From the NCBI RefSeq assembly GCF_000253115.1, contig NC_014145.1, positions 2,976,001 through 3,040,000 on the forward strand: DNA of 64,000 bases, in the 5' to 3' direction. Positions 55,088 to 63,773 of the stretch are shown here, piece after piece. Numbering within the stretch: the stretch's first letter is position 1; every line of letters begins with the position of its first letter. A program made the translations under genes and the position numbers. Source of the stretch: Thiomonas arsenitoxydans (GTDB taxonomy: Bacteria > Pseudomonadota > Gammaproteobacteria > Burkholderiales > Burkholderiaceae_C). Under the pieces are notes generated by a model that was not told the DNA's origin, did not search any database, and saw only the letters and a list, made by a program, of their open reading frames with translations.

Positions 55088-56920
55088 TCACCGACCATGG
55101 GACGCGCCTTTGCGTGTCGCGGGTTTGGCGGCAGCGGCAGGCTGCCCGGCGCCGTACAGCAGGGCGAACATCCGCTCGTCCTGGCCATCGCGCCATTCGC
55201 GCCATGCACCGATCGCCGCGCCCGTCCGGCGCACGGCGTCGCTCTCGCTGGCCATCAGCGGGTGCTCGGGCGGCAAGGGTTTGCGCCGCTGCCCGACCTG
55301 CCGGGCGAGTTCGCGCACCGCGCCCATCCACGGGTTGAACTCCCCGGACAGCAGCATGCGGCTGGTGCGCATGGGGTGCAGTCTCTCCAGGACCGCGGCG
55401 CTCCATGGGTTGGCCAGAGCGCGCACCAACGGGCCGGCCCAGTCGCGGTAGAGACGCTCGTTGGCCTCGGAAACCTGCCGCACGCGCTCGAACGCCTCGG
55501 GCGTCGCGGGGAACTTCAGGTCCTCCACCTCGCGCGGTTCGAAGCGCACGGCGTAGGCCGGTTTGCGCGAGTCGGGATCGCCCGAGGGATTGTCGATGCG
55601 CATCTCGTACAGGCCGGGCTCGAGCGATTCGATCTCGGCGAGGCTTTCGAGGATCGCGCGGTGCTCCAGCCGCGCCACCTTGGCCGAGACGAAGATGCCC
55701 AGGTGGCCGACGTGCGGGTCGATCAGGTAGACGATACGCTGGCCGGCGGCCTTCAGGTCGGCGGTGTCCTCGTAAACCGCCGGGATCCAGCCCAGCGCCT
55801 GGTGCGGCGGGGTGATGTTGTCGCCGTGCGAGGCGAAGATCACCAGCGGATTGCGGATGCGCCGCAGGTCGGCGAAGCAGCCGTCGCAGATTCGCACCCC
55901 GCCTTCCTCGAGCCGGTTGCCGATGAACAGGTTCTCGACGATGGAGAGGATCTCCTCGCGGCCGAGGAAGTAGAAGCTGCCCCACCAGCGCTCGAACTCC
56001 AGGAAGCGGTCGCGCTCGGTGTCGACCGCGACGAACAGGCAGGCGTATTTTTCCCACACCGCTTCCGGCTTTAGGGTCTCGAAGTTCTGCACCAGCCAGG
56101 CGCCGTCGAAGCGGCTGTCGCCGAGGTCGGCGAGCAAGTGGGTCATCCAGGCGCCGCCGACGAAGCCGCCGGCGATGCGCATGGGGTTGACCCCGGGCTC
56201 GCCCGCCCAGTACGACAGCGGCGAGCCATTGAGCACCGCCGGCCCGGCCAGCCCCTGGCAGTCCGCCGACAGCAGGGCAATGGCCCAGCCCGCCTGGCAA
56301 TTGCCGTAGAGGACGGGTCGCGTTCCGGGGTGGCGCTCGGCCACGACCTCGACGAAGCGCCGCAGCGCATGCAGCACGTCGGCCAGCGTCTGGTCCGGGC
56401 AGGGCTCGGGGAAGAACACGACGAAGTACACCGGATGGCCCTCGCGCATCGCCATGCCGACCTCGGAGTCGCGCTTGAACCCGCCGATCCCCGGGCCGTG
56501 GCCGGCGCGCGGGTCGACGATCATCACCGGGGGCTTGGACGCGTCGGTGCAGCACTCCTCGCAGCGGTCCTCGCCAATGCGGGTGATGCGCAGCAGTGCG
56601 TAGTTGGCCGGGCGCTCGAAGCGGCGCGCGTCGAGCAGCGTCTCGTAGTCGAAGTCCAGCAGCGGCGGCTTGCCGGCGCGCTCGTGGGCGATCAGGTCGT
56701 CGGCGCGCTGGCGCAGCGTGTCCCAGAACAGGATCGAACGCTCGACGACGTCGCGCGCATAGTCCAGCGGGAGGAAGCCGGCCGCTGCCGGCGGTGCCGG
56801 GTTCGGCTCCGGCGCCGCCGGCGTTGCGGCGACGGCAGGCGCGGGAACCGGCGCGGGCGCAGCGGCGACTTGCGTCGGGGTAGCGGACCGACGGGGAGAC
56901 TTGCGTGGGATCGCGTGCAT
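55088..56920 (-). CDS. DUF3141 protein (PHA-synthase-like alpha/beta hydrolase)
   Basis: The 610-aa protein has an Ala/Pro-rich start (AAPAPVPAPAVAATPAAPEP) and the DUF3141 core, related to polyhydroxyalkanoate synthases. Typical segments are ERSILFWDTLRQRADDLIAH, MIVDPRAGHGPGIGGFKRDS, and VLYGNCQAGWAIALLSADC, where Cys replaces the Ser of ordinary hydrolases. The likely Asp and His lie in IFASHGDNITPPHQALGW and LIDPHVGHLGIFVSAK. Whether it makes polyester is unknown. It starts at ATG 56920, 24 bases from the DUF5676 stop. Confidence 0.85.
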   Translation of the reverse strand: MHAIPRKSPRRSATPTQVAAAPAPVPAPAVAATPAAPEPNPAPPAAAGFLPLDYARDVVERSILFWDTLRQRADDLIAHERAGKPPLLDFDYETLLDARRFERPANYALLRITRIGEDRCEECCTDASKPPVMIVDPRAGHGPGIGGFKRDSEVGMAMREGHPVYFVVFFPEPCPDQTLADVLHALRRFVEVVAERHPGTRPVLYGNCQAGWAIALLSADCQGLAGPAVLNGSPLSYWAGEPGVNPMRIAGGFVGGAWMTHLLADLGDSRFDGAWLVQNFETLKPEAVWEKYACLFVAVDTERDRFLEFERWWGSFYFLGREEILSIVENLFIGNRLEEGGVRICDGCFADLRRIRNPLVIFASHGDNITPPHQALGWIPAVYEDTADLKAAGQRIVYLIDPHVGHLGIFVSAKVARLEHRAILESLAEIESLEPGLYEMRIDNPSGDPDSRKPAYAVRFEPREVEDLKFPATPEAFERVRQVSEANERLYRDWAGPLVRALANPWSAAVLERLHPMRTSRMLLSGEFNPWMGAVRELARQVGQRRKPLPPEHPLMASESDAVRRTGAAIGAWREWRDGQDERMFALLYGAGQPAAAAKPATRKGASHGR

Positions 56921-56943
56921 GGGAAGCTCTTCCGGGCGCAGCC

Positions 56944-57234
56944 TCATTCGGTCAGCCGGGCAGCGAAGAAGTTGAACAGCGGGCCGAAGATCAGCGCCAC
57001 GTACCAGCCGTAGCCGAAGCTCTCGCCCAGGCCGAGCAGGAAGCTCGGCCAGCTCAGCCAGGTGAATCCGGGCAGCAGCTTCAGCCAGCTCTGGTACATG
57101 GCCTGCCCGGGAACGAGCAGATCGAAGCCGACGCAGGCGGCGAAGGTGATGGCCAGGAAGATCCCCAGGCTCATGCCAAGGGCGACCACCGGCAGGCGCG
57201 GGCGATTGGCGGGACGCCAGGTTTCAGTGGGCAT
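56944..57234 (-). CDS. Small two-helix membrane protein (DUF5676 type)
   Basis: The 96-aa protein has two membrane segments, VVALGMSLGIFLAITFAACV and GWYVALIFGPLFNFFAARL. Between them is PGQAMYQSWLKLLPGFTW, a pattern seen in DUF5676 proteins found in copper operons. It overlaps the YHS gene by 11 bases and lies upstream of the DUF3141 gene, so the three are probably one transcript. Function unknown. Confidence 0.65.
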   Translation of the reverse strand: MPTETWRPANRPRLPVVALGMSLGIFLAITFAACVGFDLLVPGQAMYQSWLKLLPGFTWLSWPSFLLGLGESFGYGWYVALIFGPLFNFFAARLTE

Positions 57235-57553
57235 GGGAGTGCTCCTTCTCTTGGTCCGCCATGGCGTAGCGCTCGGGCGCAGCCTCGAACTGGTCGCGGT
57301 GCTCTGCGGAGCAGAACCAGTACGGCCGGCCGCGGTAGACGGCCGACCTGGCGGTGGCGGTGTCCACGCTCATGCCGCAGACCGGGTCGACCGCCTTGTC
57401 CGGCGCCGGGCCGCCGGAGGCGCCGCCAGCCCCTCCACCAGCGCGGTCGTGGCCCTCGTGTCCGCCGTGGCCCATGACGTGCGCCCCGCAACCGAAGCGC
57501 ATCATCACGAAAAACACGCCGGCGATCAGCAGTAAGTACAGCAGTGTGCCCAT
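57224..57553 (-). CDS. YHS-domain membrane protein
   Basis: The 109-aa protein has one N-terminal membrane helix (LLYLLLIAGVFFVMMRFG) and a His/Gly-rich linker. A YHS domain follows (DPVCGMSVDTATARSAVYRG and PYWFCSAEHRDQFEAAPERY), which binds metal through Cys and His. A His-rich end (EKEHSHAH) adds more ligands. It is the first gene of the operon with DUF5676 and DUF3141 genes; a CopR-like palindrome lies 120 bases upstream. The role is likely copper or other soft-metal binding at the membrane. Confidence 0.82.
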   Translation of the reverse strand: MGTLLYLLLIAGVFFVMMRFGCGAHVMGHGGHEGHDRAGGGAGGASGGPAPDKAVDPVCGMSVDTATARSAVYRGRPYWFCSAEHRDQFEAAPERYAMADQEKEHSHAH

Positions 57554-57663
57554 GAGCCTGCCCTCCTCAGCTTGCACCGCGCATCGCAGACCCGGCCCAT
57601 CCGCAGTCAGTGCGCGATTTCCGATTGCTCGATCCGAGTATAGGCATCCGTCGCTGTCCCGCG

Positions 57664-57692
57664 CATGACCATCCCATGACATCTGCGTCATG
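57664..57692 (-). promoter_or_regulatory. CopR box 3, upstream of the YHS operon
   Basis: CATGACATCTGCGTCATG at 57675-57692 is an inverted repeat with the same half-site spacing as the boxes at 44745 and 50608. An extra GCATGACC half-site precedes it, at about 57663-57670. It lies between the YHS gene and the broken cupredoxin gene. Confidence 0.62.
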
Positions 57693-57725
57693 AATTTGCA
57701 AGGCGAAGCCGGACCCGATGCGGGG

Positions 57726-58060
57726 CTACCGGACCAGCACTTTGCCCAGCATCCCGGCCCGCATGTGGCCGGGCATGGTGCAGGCGAAATCCACCGCCCC
57801 GGCCTGGCCGAAGTGCCAGACCAGTTCGCCCTTTCCTCCCGGCGGCACGGCGACCATGTTGGGTTCGACGCCGTTGGCCATGTCGGGCATCGCCGCCATC
57901 ATCTTCTCGTGCTCCTGGAGTTCGGCCATGGTCCCGATGGTCATCTCGTGCCGCATCTTCCCCTGGTTGACGAGGATGAAGCGGACGGTCTGCCCCCGCT
58001 GCACCTACATCGCGTCCGGTGTGAAGCGCATCGAATCGTCCACGGCGATCTCGATCGTCC
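57726..58060 (-). pseudogene. Cupredoxin gene, truncated and with a nonsense codon
   Basis: The minus strand reads IEIAVDDSMRFTPDAM, then a TAG stop, VQRGQTVRFILVNQGKMRHE, and a normal end FACTMPGHMRAGMLGKVLV. This is the domain of the intact protein at 41099-41752. The signal peptide and Met-rich linker are missing; upstream of about 58080 the sequence is unrelated and leads into an IS5 fragment. One stop codon plus loss of the start make it inactive. Confidence 0.82.
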
Positions 58061-58196
58061 GCGTCGCGTCGGCCACGACGCCCGGAACGCCGACGGCGGA
58101 TAGCCGGCGAAAGGCCGCAAAAGAAGCGTGACGTTGCACAACTGAGCTATGCGGCTTTGAGCTGCCGCCGCAGCAGTCCCGACTTGGGTTCTTCTG

Positions 58197-58790
58197 ACGC
58201 TGTACACAAAGGGCAAGGCGCGCAAGCCCTACGAGTTCGGGGTCAAGACGAGCATTGCGGGCGCCCATCAGAGCGGGCTGATGGTGGGCGCCCGGACCTT
58301 CCCGGGCAACCCCTACGATGGCCACGTGTTGAACCCGCAACTGGAACAGACGGGCATTTTGCTGGAGGGGACGGGCAAAGTGCCCAAGCAGGTGGTGGTC
58401 GACTTGGGCTATCGGGGCGTGGACAAGGACAACCCTGGCGTGGAGATCATCCACCGGGGCAAGTACAAGCCGCTGACGCTGCAACAGCGCCGATGGCTGA
58501 AACGCCGGCAGGCGGTGGAGCCGGCCATCGGGCATCTGAAATCGGATAACCGGATGGATCGCTGCTGGTTGCAAGGGGCCACCGGCGATGCGTTGCATGC
58601 GGTGCTCTGCGCGGCGGGCTACAACCTGCGCTGGTTGCTGCGGGCGATGGTGCGTCTGGGGCTGAAGGTCCTTTTATTGCGCCCTGAATTCGTGGCCGGG
58701 TTGGCCCACTTCCTGGGCTCCCCTGCGTCCGGTAATGTCAACGCGCTTAGATATGCGTTCGCTCATGCCAATCTCGGTGGCATCAGATGA
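58197..58790 (+). pseudogene. IS5-family transposase, C-terminal part
   Basis: The frame begins without a start codon as LYTKGKARKPYEFGVKTSIA and continues VVVDLGYRGVDKDNPGVEII, with the second catalytic Asp region, then AVEPAIGHLKSDNRMDRCWL with the Glu. It ends LRYAFAHANLGGIR. The N-terminal third with the first Asp is missing. The element's remnant truncates the upstream cupredoxin gene. The 129 bases after it hold nothing I recognise. Confidence 0.85.
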
Positions 58791-58919
58791 ATTTTGCAGG
58801 GCCGACTACTTCGCGTCAATAACGTGCCACTACAAACAGTTTCGGAAAAACACCCCACGGTGACATTCAACCCATTGATTCAACACATCTATCAACCGCC
58901 GACCATCGCTGAAATCTGC

Positions 58920-59690
58920 TCAGAACGTCGAACTTGGGTTGCCCAGGCCGTCGGGACGTTTCTTGATCAGGCTGCGCTTGGTGGCCACATGCCAGTTCAC
59001 GTTCGGTGCGATCCGGCCGTCTTGCTGCGCGGCCGTGACCTCGTCGCGCTTGTCCACGCCGGTGTAACCCGCATCGGCAAAGACGTCCGCTTCCTCGCCA
59101 TGCAGCAGTTCAGTCACATGCGACACATCGGCTGCGTGGGCAGCGGTGGTCACCCCCGTATGCGCCAGCCCCGACTCGGCATCGACGCCGATGTGCAGCT
59201 TCAAGCCGAAGTGCCAGTTGTTGCCCTTCTTGGTCGAGCGCATCTCGGGGTCGCGCGTGCCCTGCGCGTTCTTGGTGGAACTGGGCGCCGCGATGATGGT
59301 AGCGTCGATCAGCGTGCCACGCTTGAGCAGCAGTCTGCGCTCTTGCATGCCGGCGTTCACCCCGTCGAGCAGTGCGCGCGTGAGGTCGTGGGTTTCCAGC
59401 AGGCGGCGAAACTTCAGCAAGGTCGTCGAGTCAGGGGCGCGCTCGGTGCGCAGATCGATGCCGACGAAGCGCCGGAATGCCGCACTGTCGTACAGGGCGT
59501 CTTCCACGCCCTCGTCGCTCAAGCCAAACCACAGTTGGATGCAATACAGCCTCAGCATGCGTTCGGCGCCAATGGGCGGGCGACCGCGACGACCGCTCTT
59601 GGGGTACACCGTCTCGATGGCCTGCACCAGCTTGTCGCTGGCGTCGATCTCGCTGTTGGACTTGGCTGCCAGCGCCTTGAGCCTGGCATG
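58920..59690 (-). pseudogene. IS5-family transposase, disrupted
   Basis: The main frame (59627-58920) contains the IS5 N-terminal domain GAERMLRLYCIQLWFGLSDE, RAPDSTTLLKFRRLLETHDL, and the first two acids in GTLIDATIIAAPSSTKNAQG and VFADAGYTGVDKRDEV. Upstream the same frame continues as AQHARLKALAAKSNSEIDAS without a start. The C-terminus is cut after VNWHVATKRSLIKK and replaced by an unrelated end, so the catalytic Glu is missing. It differs from the nearby IS5 fragment in sequence and strand. Confidence 0.8.
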
Positions 59691-59879
59691 CTGCGCCGGT
59701 CAAGATCGGCAGAGTCTTCAGCGTGTGGCTCACGGTTTTGCGCTTCATCGTGTTGCCTTTCGGTGCGGTCGGCGCGACGTGCCGAGATGGTGCGGATGAT
59801 CTCAATGGGGTGGCCGTTCTCATCGGCCTTGCGCACGGTGTGCGTCACGCTATATCGTCATGTTGTCACTTTCGAGCAC

Positions 59880-60120
59880 TCAAGCCGGGGACTGGCGGCG
59901 TGCGTGGGTGACGGCGAGCATGTCGATGCTGGTGGCCGTCACGCGGTAGAACACGATGTAGGTCGGGTGGACGACCATCTCCCGCGGCTGTGCAAACCAG
60001 TCGATGATCTTGTACAGGGGGATGCTCGGGTAGCGCCTCGGTGAGCTGGGTGATGCGCTCCAGCGGCCTTCCGGCAACAATCAGGGCGCACTCGCCGATG
60101 TCATCGATGACCTGGTGCAA
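59880..60120 (-). pseudogene. ParE/RelE-type toxin, frameshifted
   Basis: The first frame reads HQVIDDIGECALIVAGRPLE and RITQLTEALP. The next frame continues YKIIDWFAQPREMVVHPTYI and VFYRVTATSIDMLAVTHARR, a typical end of a RelE/ParE toxin. The change of frame is near 60030. With one base restored, it would form a plausible toxin that cuts mRNA or poisons gyrase. Upstream, 60121-60172 encodes VSVSEFDSTEQEAL and a stop, perhaps the end of the antitoxin. Confidence 0.65.
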
Positions 60121-60181
60121 GTTACAACGCCTCTTGCTCGGTAGAGTCGAACTCGGACACGGACACGATGATCAGACCAAC

Positions 60182-60697
60182 CTACGCCATCGCAGAGACT
60201 GAAGGCTCAGCCCCTGGCCCCGGCTTCCAGTCCATGTCGCGCGCGTTGATCGGCTCGGCGCACTGATCACACACCAAAACCGGCTGTGACACCTTGCCGC
60301 AGGGCCTGTGCATCAACACCAACGGCGGCCCCTTGTCCTCGTCCAGCCAGCGGTCACCCCAGCGCATGAGCAGCACGATAGCTGGGTACAAGTCGACCCC
60401 CTTTTCCGTCAGCCCGTATTCGAAGCGCGGAGGACGCTCCAGATATTGATGCCTCTGTAGCAGGCCGTTGGCGACCAGCTTTTTGAGACGGTCGGTCAGG
60501 ATGTTGGGCGCGGCCGCCAGGGTGGTCTGGAATTGATCGAAGCGGCGCACGCCAAAAAACGCTTCCCGCAGGATCAGGAAGGTCCAGGCGTCGCCAACCT
60601 GCGACAGCACGCGCTCGATCGAATCCACCCGCGGGCGTCGCTGCGCGACCGGGACCTCGGGGCGTGATCCGGTTGATTTCTTTTTATTAACTTGCAT
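60182..60697 (-). CDS. HxlR-family transcription regulator
   Basis: From ATG 60697 the 171-aa protein has the HxlR winged helix: IERVLSQVGDAWTFLILREA, FFGVRRFDQFQTTLAAAPNI, LTDRLKKLVANGLLQRHQYL, PPRFEYGLTEKGVDLYPAIV. A C-terminal zinc-ribbon-like part (HRPCGKVSQPVLVCDQCAEP) adds four possible metal or thiol ligands. It is divergent from the enoyl-CoA hydratase gene, with about 100 bases between, so it likely controls that operon. A start at 60724 is also possible. Confidence 0.85.
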   Translation of the reverse strand: MQVNKKKSTGSRPEVPVAQRRPRVDSIERVLSQVGDAWTFLILREAFFGVRRFDQFQTTLAAAPNILTDRLKKLVANGLLQRHQYLERPPRFEYGLTEKGVDLYPAIVLLMRWGDRWLDEDKGPPLVLMHRPCGKVSQPVLVCDQCAEPINARDMDWKPGPGAEPSVSAMA

Positions 60698-60797
60698 TTT
60701 GATAGCGTCTGTGTAACTATTCATTCGATTGTGACTGGTTGTGCGCCCAGGTGCAAGCCCGTCGCTGCAACACATCCCGAACTCAAGGAGCAAGCGG

Positions 60798-61658
60798 ATG
60801 AGCAACGATCTGATCATTGAACAAAGCGGTGACGCCATGCTGCTGACGCTGAACCGTCCGCAGCGGCGCAATGCGCTGTCCATGTCCTTGTCCGCCGAAC
60901 TGGTCGGCGCCTTCGAAAAGGCGCGCGACGCCACCGACATCAACTATCTGATCATCAAAGGCGCGGGGGAGCACTTCTGCGCCGGCGACGACATCACCGA
61001 AATGCCCAAGTGGGGCAATGCCAACGACGTCATGCGCCGCGTGCGCTACTACCAGCACATGGCGAATACGCTGGAGGAGTTGGACAAGATCACCATCGCA
61101 GCGGTCGACGGCATGGCCGTCGGCGGCGGCTTGGAGATCACCATGGCCTGCGATTTCGTCATTGCCACTGAGCGGGCTCTCTGGGGCATGCCGGAAGTGG
61201 ATGTGGGCATTACCCCGGGCTGGGGCGGCACCACGCGCATGGCGCGCCTGATCGGTCGGCGCATGACCAAGGAGATCAACCTGATCGGCGCCTTGCACGG
61301 TGCGCGCCGCGCCGTGGACCTCACCCTGTGGAACCGGGTCGTGCCGATCGGTGCACTCGATGCGGAAGTGAACCATTTGTTGGAGGTATTCCGGGTGAAG
61401 AATCACCAGGCCGTGAGACAACTGAAATTCATCATCAATCGGGGAGTGGAGTGCGATTTGTACACCGCGCAGGGCTTCGAGGCGTTGTCGGGCGCGCTCT
61501 CCGGCGCGGTCAACGGCGCCTGGCAGGTGCCGGATGCGGATCAGGGCAGCGGCGTCGTCGATTTCGCCAGCAAGAAGGGCAAGTGGGATCAACGGCGGCC
61601 GCTGGCGCGCAATTTCTGGGTCGACTGCCCATCAATGCAAACACACCCACGGGAATAA
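60798..61658 (+). CDS. Enoyl-CoA hydratase/isomerase family protein
   Basis: The 286-aa protein has the crotonase fold: LLTLNRPQRRNALSMSLSAE, the oxyanion-hole pieces GAGEHFCAGDDITEMP and DGMAVGGGLEITMACDFVIA, and GMPEVDVGITPGWGGTTRMA. The catalytic Glu position usually occupied in hydratases reads EVDVGI here, which fits. A strong ribosome site (aaggagc) precedes ATG 60798. The short-chain dehydrogenase gene starts 3 bases after its stop. The acyl-CoA substrate is unknown. Confidence 0.9.
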   Translation: MSNDLIIEQSGDAMLLTLNRPQRRNALSMSLSAELVGAFEKARDATDINYLIIKGAGEHFCAGDDITEMPKWGNANDVMRRVRYYQHMANTLEELDKITIAAVDGMAVGGGLEITMACDFVIATERALWGMPEVDVGITPGWGGTTRMARLIGRRMTKEINLIGALHGARRAVDLTLWNRVVPIGALDAEVNHLLEVFRVKNHQAVRQLKFIINRGVECDLYTAQGFEALSGALSGAVNGAWQVPDADQGSGVVDFASKKGKWDQRRPLARNFWVDCPSMQTHPRE

Positions 61659-61660
61659 CA

Positions 61661-62596
61661 ATGAGCCATTGGACAACGGCCGACATGCCGGATCTGAAGA
61701 ACAAGCTGGCGGTCGTCACCGGCGCCAACAGCGGCTTGGGGTTTCACACGGCGCTCGAACTGGCGCGCAACGGGGCGCAGGTGGTGCTGGCTTGCCGGGG
61801 ACGCGAGAAAGCCGAGTCTGCAATGAACGCGATCAAGGTTGCAGTGCCCGGTGCGCAGCTCGAGTTCATGGCGCTCGACCTCGCCGATCTCGATTCCATC
61901 GCTGCATTTGCGAAGGCTTTCAAAGCCAGGCATCAGAAGCTGGATATCCTGCACAACAATGCCGGCGTGATGGCGCTGCCGCTGGTGCGGACCAAGCAAG
62001 GCTTCGAGATGCAGATCGGCACCAATCATCTTGGCCATTTCGCTCTTGCCGGCCTGCTGCTGGATGTATTGCTGGTGGCATCCGCCGCCCGCGTGGTCAG
62101 CACAGCGAGCCTTGCGCACAACTGGACGCGCAGCATGGACTTCGGTGACCTGAACTGGGAGCGCAAGCGCTACAAGAAGTGGGACGCCTATGGCAAGAGC
62201 AAGCTGGCGAACCTGCTGTTCACCTACGAGCTGCAGCGGCGCCTGAGCAAGGCGGGAGCCCGGGCGATCAGCGTTGCCGCGCATCCGGGTTACGCCGCCA
62301 CCAATCTGCAAACCGCCGGGCCCACGATGGAGAAGTCCGCCTTGGGTCGGATGTTCATGCGGATGGGCAACGCGCTGCTGGCGCAATCCGCCGAAATGGG
62401 TGCGTTGCCCCAGCTCTACGCAGCCAGCATGCCGGATGTGCGCGGCGGCGATTACTACGGTCCGGACCGCATGGGCGGGAATCGGGGCTACCCCAAGAAG
62501 GTGGGCTCCAACCAAGCCTCGCGCGATGAAGACTCCGCGCGCCGCCTATGGGAGCTGTCCGAAAAGCTGACCGGCGTGCGCTATCTGAGCGAGTGA
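61661..62596 (+). CDS. Short-chain dehydrogenase/reductase
   Basis: The 311-aa protein has the nucleotide motif VTGANSGLGFHTALELARNG, DILHNNAGVMALPLVRTKQG, and the catalytic YxxxK in KWDAYGKSKLANLLFTYELQ with Ser in RVVSTASLAHNW. Its length and the C-terminal PDRMGGNRGYPKKVGSNQAS resemble retinol-dehydrogenase/WWOX-like SDRs. It is coupled to the enoyl-CoA hydratase. Together with the HxlR regulator it may form a small lipid or aromatic degradation unit. Confidence 0.92.
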   Translation: MSHWTTADMPDLKNKLAVVTGANSGLGFHTALELARNGAQVVLACRGREKAESAMNAIKVAVPGAQLEFMALDLADLDSIAAFAKAFKARHQKLDILHNNAGVMALPLVRTKQGFEMQIGTNHLGHFALAGLLLDVLLVASAARVVSTASLAHNWTRSMDFGDLNWERKRYKKWDAYGKSKLANLLFTYELQRRLSKAGARAISVAAHPGYAATNLQTAGPTMEKSALGRMFMRMGNALLAQSAEMGALPQLYAASMPDVRGGDYYGPDRMGGNRGYPKKVGSNQASRDEDSARRLWELSEKLTGVRYLSE

Positions 62597-62718
62597 TCCT
62601 TCAACTTGGGAACTGGTGTCGTCGCCTGCGGTAGATTGGATTGGTCTGCCCCGAGCGGGCAGTCGTCAGCGAGCGGTCGGGGGCGTGTGTCGCTCGGTCC
62701 GCATTGGCGCCAGTGAAC

Positions 62719-62745
62719 CGCCTCGGGTTTCCGGAGGCGTTTTTG
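62719..62745 (+). terminator. Rho-independent terminator after the SDR gene
   Basis: CGCCTC (62719-62724) pairs with GAGGCG (62734-62739) and is followed by TTTTTGC. It lies 123 bases after the SDR stop. The rest of the gap to 63075 shows no gene; a short tract near 62850-62875 with two GAA-TTGCGG repeats could be an old IS end. Confidence 0.65.
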
Positions 62746-63075
62746 CTTGAGTCAAGCTGCAACAGCTTGCTCAGCAAGTTGACGATCGTAGTTGTCGGCG
62801 ATGTCTCATCTGAGTTGTTCGCGCCGACGTCAGGTTGACCAAGGGGCCGAAATTGCGGTGACCAGGGAAGAATTGCGGGTGTTTCCTGTCGAGTGAGGAC
62901 ATGTACCCAAGGCGCATGGATCAACGATGCGTCGGCACACTGGTCAAATCCGAACGGTATACACATCCGCTTCAGTTCCGGGGAAACCACGACTCGCTCG
63001 ATAAGCAGCTACTACCAGCTCAGGCGTGTACAGCGAACAATGGTGGAACCACATGCTCCAATGGAGACAATCACG

Positions 63076-63651
63076 ATGAGCAAGATCCTGATGCTGTGCG
63101 GCGACTTCGGCGAAGACTACGAGGTGATGGTTCCTTTCCAGGCTCTGCAGGCTGTAGGCCACACCGTTCACGCCATCGCGCCCGACAAGAAAAGCGGCGA
63201 TCACGTGATGACGGCGATCCACGACTTCGAGGGCCAGCAGACCTACAGCGAGAAGCCTGGCCACCGCTTCACCCTCAACGCCAGCTTTGGGGACATCGAC
63301 CCCACCAAGTACGACGCACTGGTGGTGCTCGGCGGTCGTGCGCCCGAGTACCTGCGCATGAACACGCGCGTGGTCGAGATCGCGCGGCACTTTCTGACCA
63401 ACAACAAGCCCGTCGCCTCCATCTGCCATGGCGCCCAACTGCTGGCCGCCACCGGCTTGATCAAGGGCCGCAAGCTCAGCGCCTACCCCGCCTGCCAGAT
63501 CGAGGTCGAGTTGGCCGGTGCGGAGTACGTGGGCATCGCCATCGACGCGGCCGTGACGGACGGCAACCTGGTCATGGCGCCTGCCTGGCCAGCGCACCCG
63601 GCGTGGATCGGCCAGTTCCTGGCCGTGCTCGGCACGCGCATCAGCCTGTAG
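63076..63651 (+). CDS. DJ-1/PfpI-family protein
   Basis: The 191-aa protein has the DJ-1 fold: [20 protein letters not shown] with the conserved Glu, [20 protein letters not shown], and the nucleophile elbow [20 protein letters not shown] with Cys-His. This matches PfpI-type peptidases and glyoxalases. Start ATG 63076 follows an aatggagac ribosome site; ATG 63061 is also in frame. It probably acts on reactive aldehydes or as a chaperone, but the substrate is unknown. Confidence 0.9.
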   Translation: MSKILMLCGDFGEDYEVMVPFQALQAVGHTVHAIAPDKKSGDHVMTAIHDFEGQQTYSEKPGHRFTLNASFGDIDPTKYDALVVLGGRAPEYLRMNTRVVEIARHFLTNNKPVASICHGAQLLAATGLIKGRKLSAYPACQIEVELAGAEYVGIAIDAAVTDGNLVMAPAWPAHPAWIGQFLAVLGTRISL

Positions 63652-63683
63652 CATTCCAACCCACGGCCTCCTGGAGCCCAGCC

Positions 63684-63773
63684 ATGTGCAAGATCTTCAT
63701 CAGTGCCGACCCCACCAGCTATGAAAGCCGTACGCGATCCGTGCGCTTGCATGGGGTGGTCACCAGCATCAGG
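63684..63773 (+). pseudogene. Ribbon-helix-helix protein cut by an IS5-family element
   Basis: ATG 63684 opens KIFISADPTSYESRTRSVRL followed by HGVVTSIRL, the start of small ribbon-helix-helix DNA-binding proteins (RHH_4 type). At 63774 an insertion sequence begins (GGTCGTGTCGTCAC), preceded by CTA. The frame continues to 63890 as nonsense. Confidence 0.6.

Noticed and set aside
62840..62890. Two GAA-TTGCGG-like repeats that resemble an IS21-type end
   Set aside because: No partner end or transposase nearby; could be chance.
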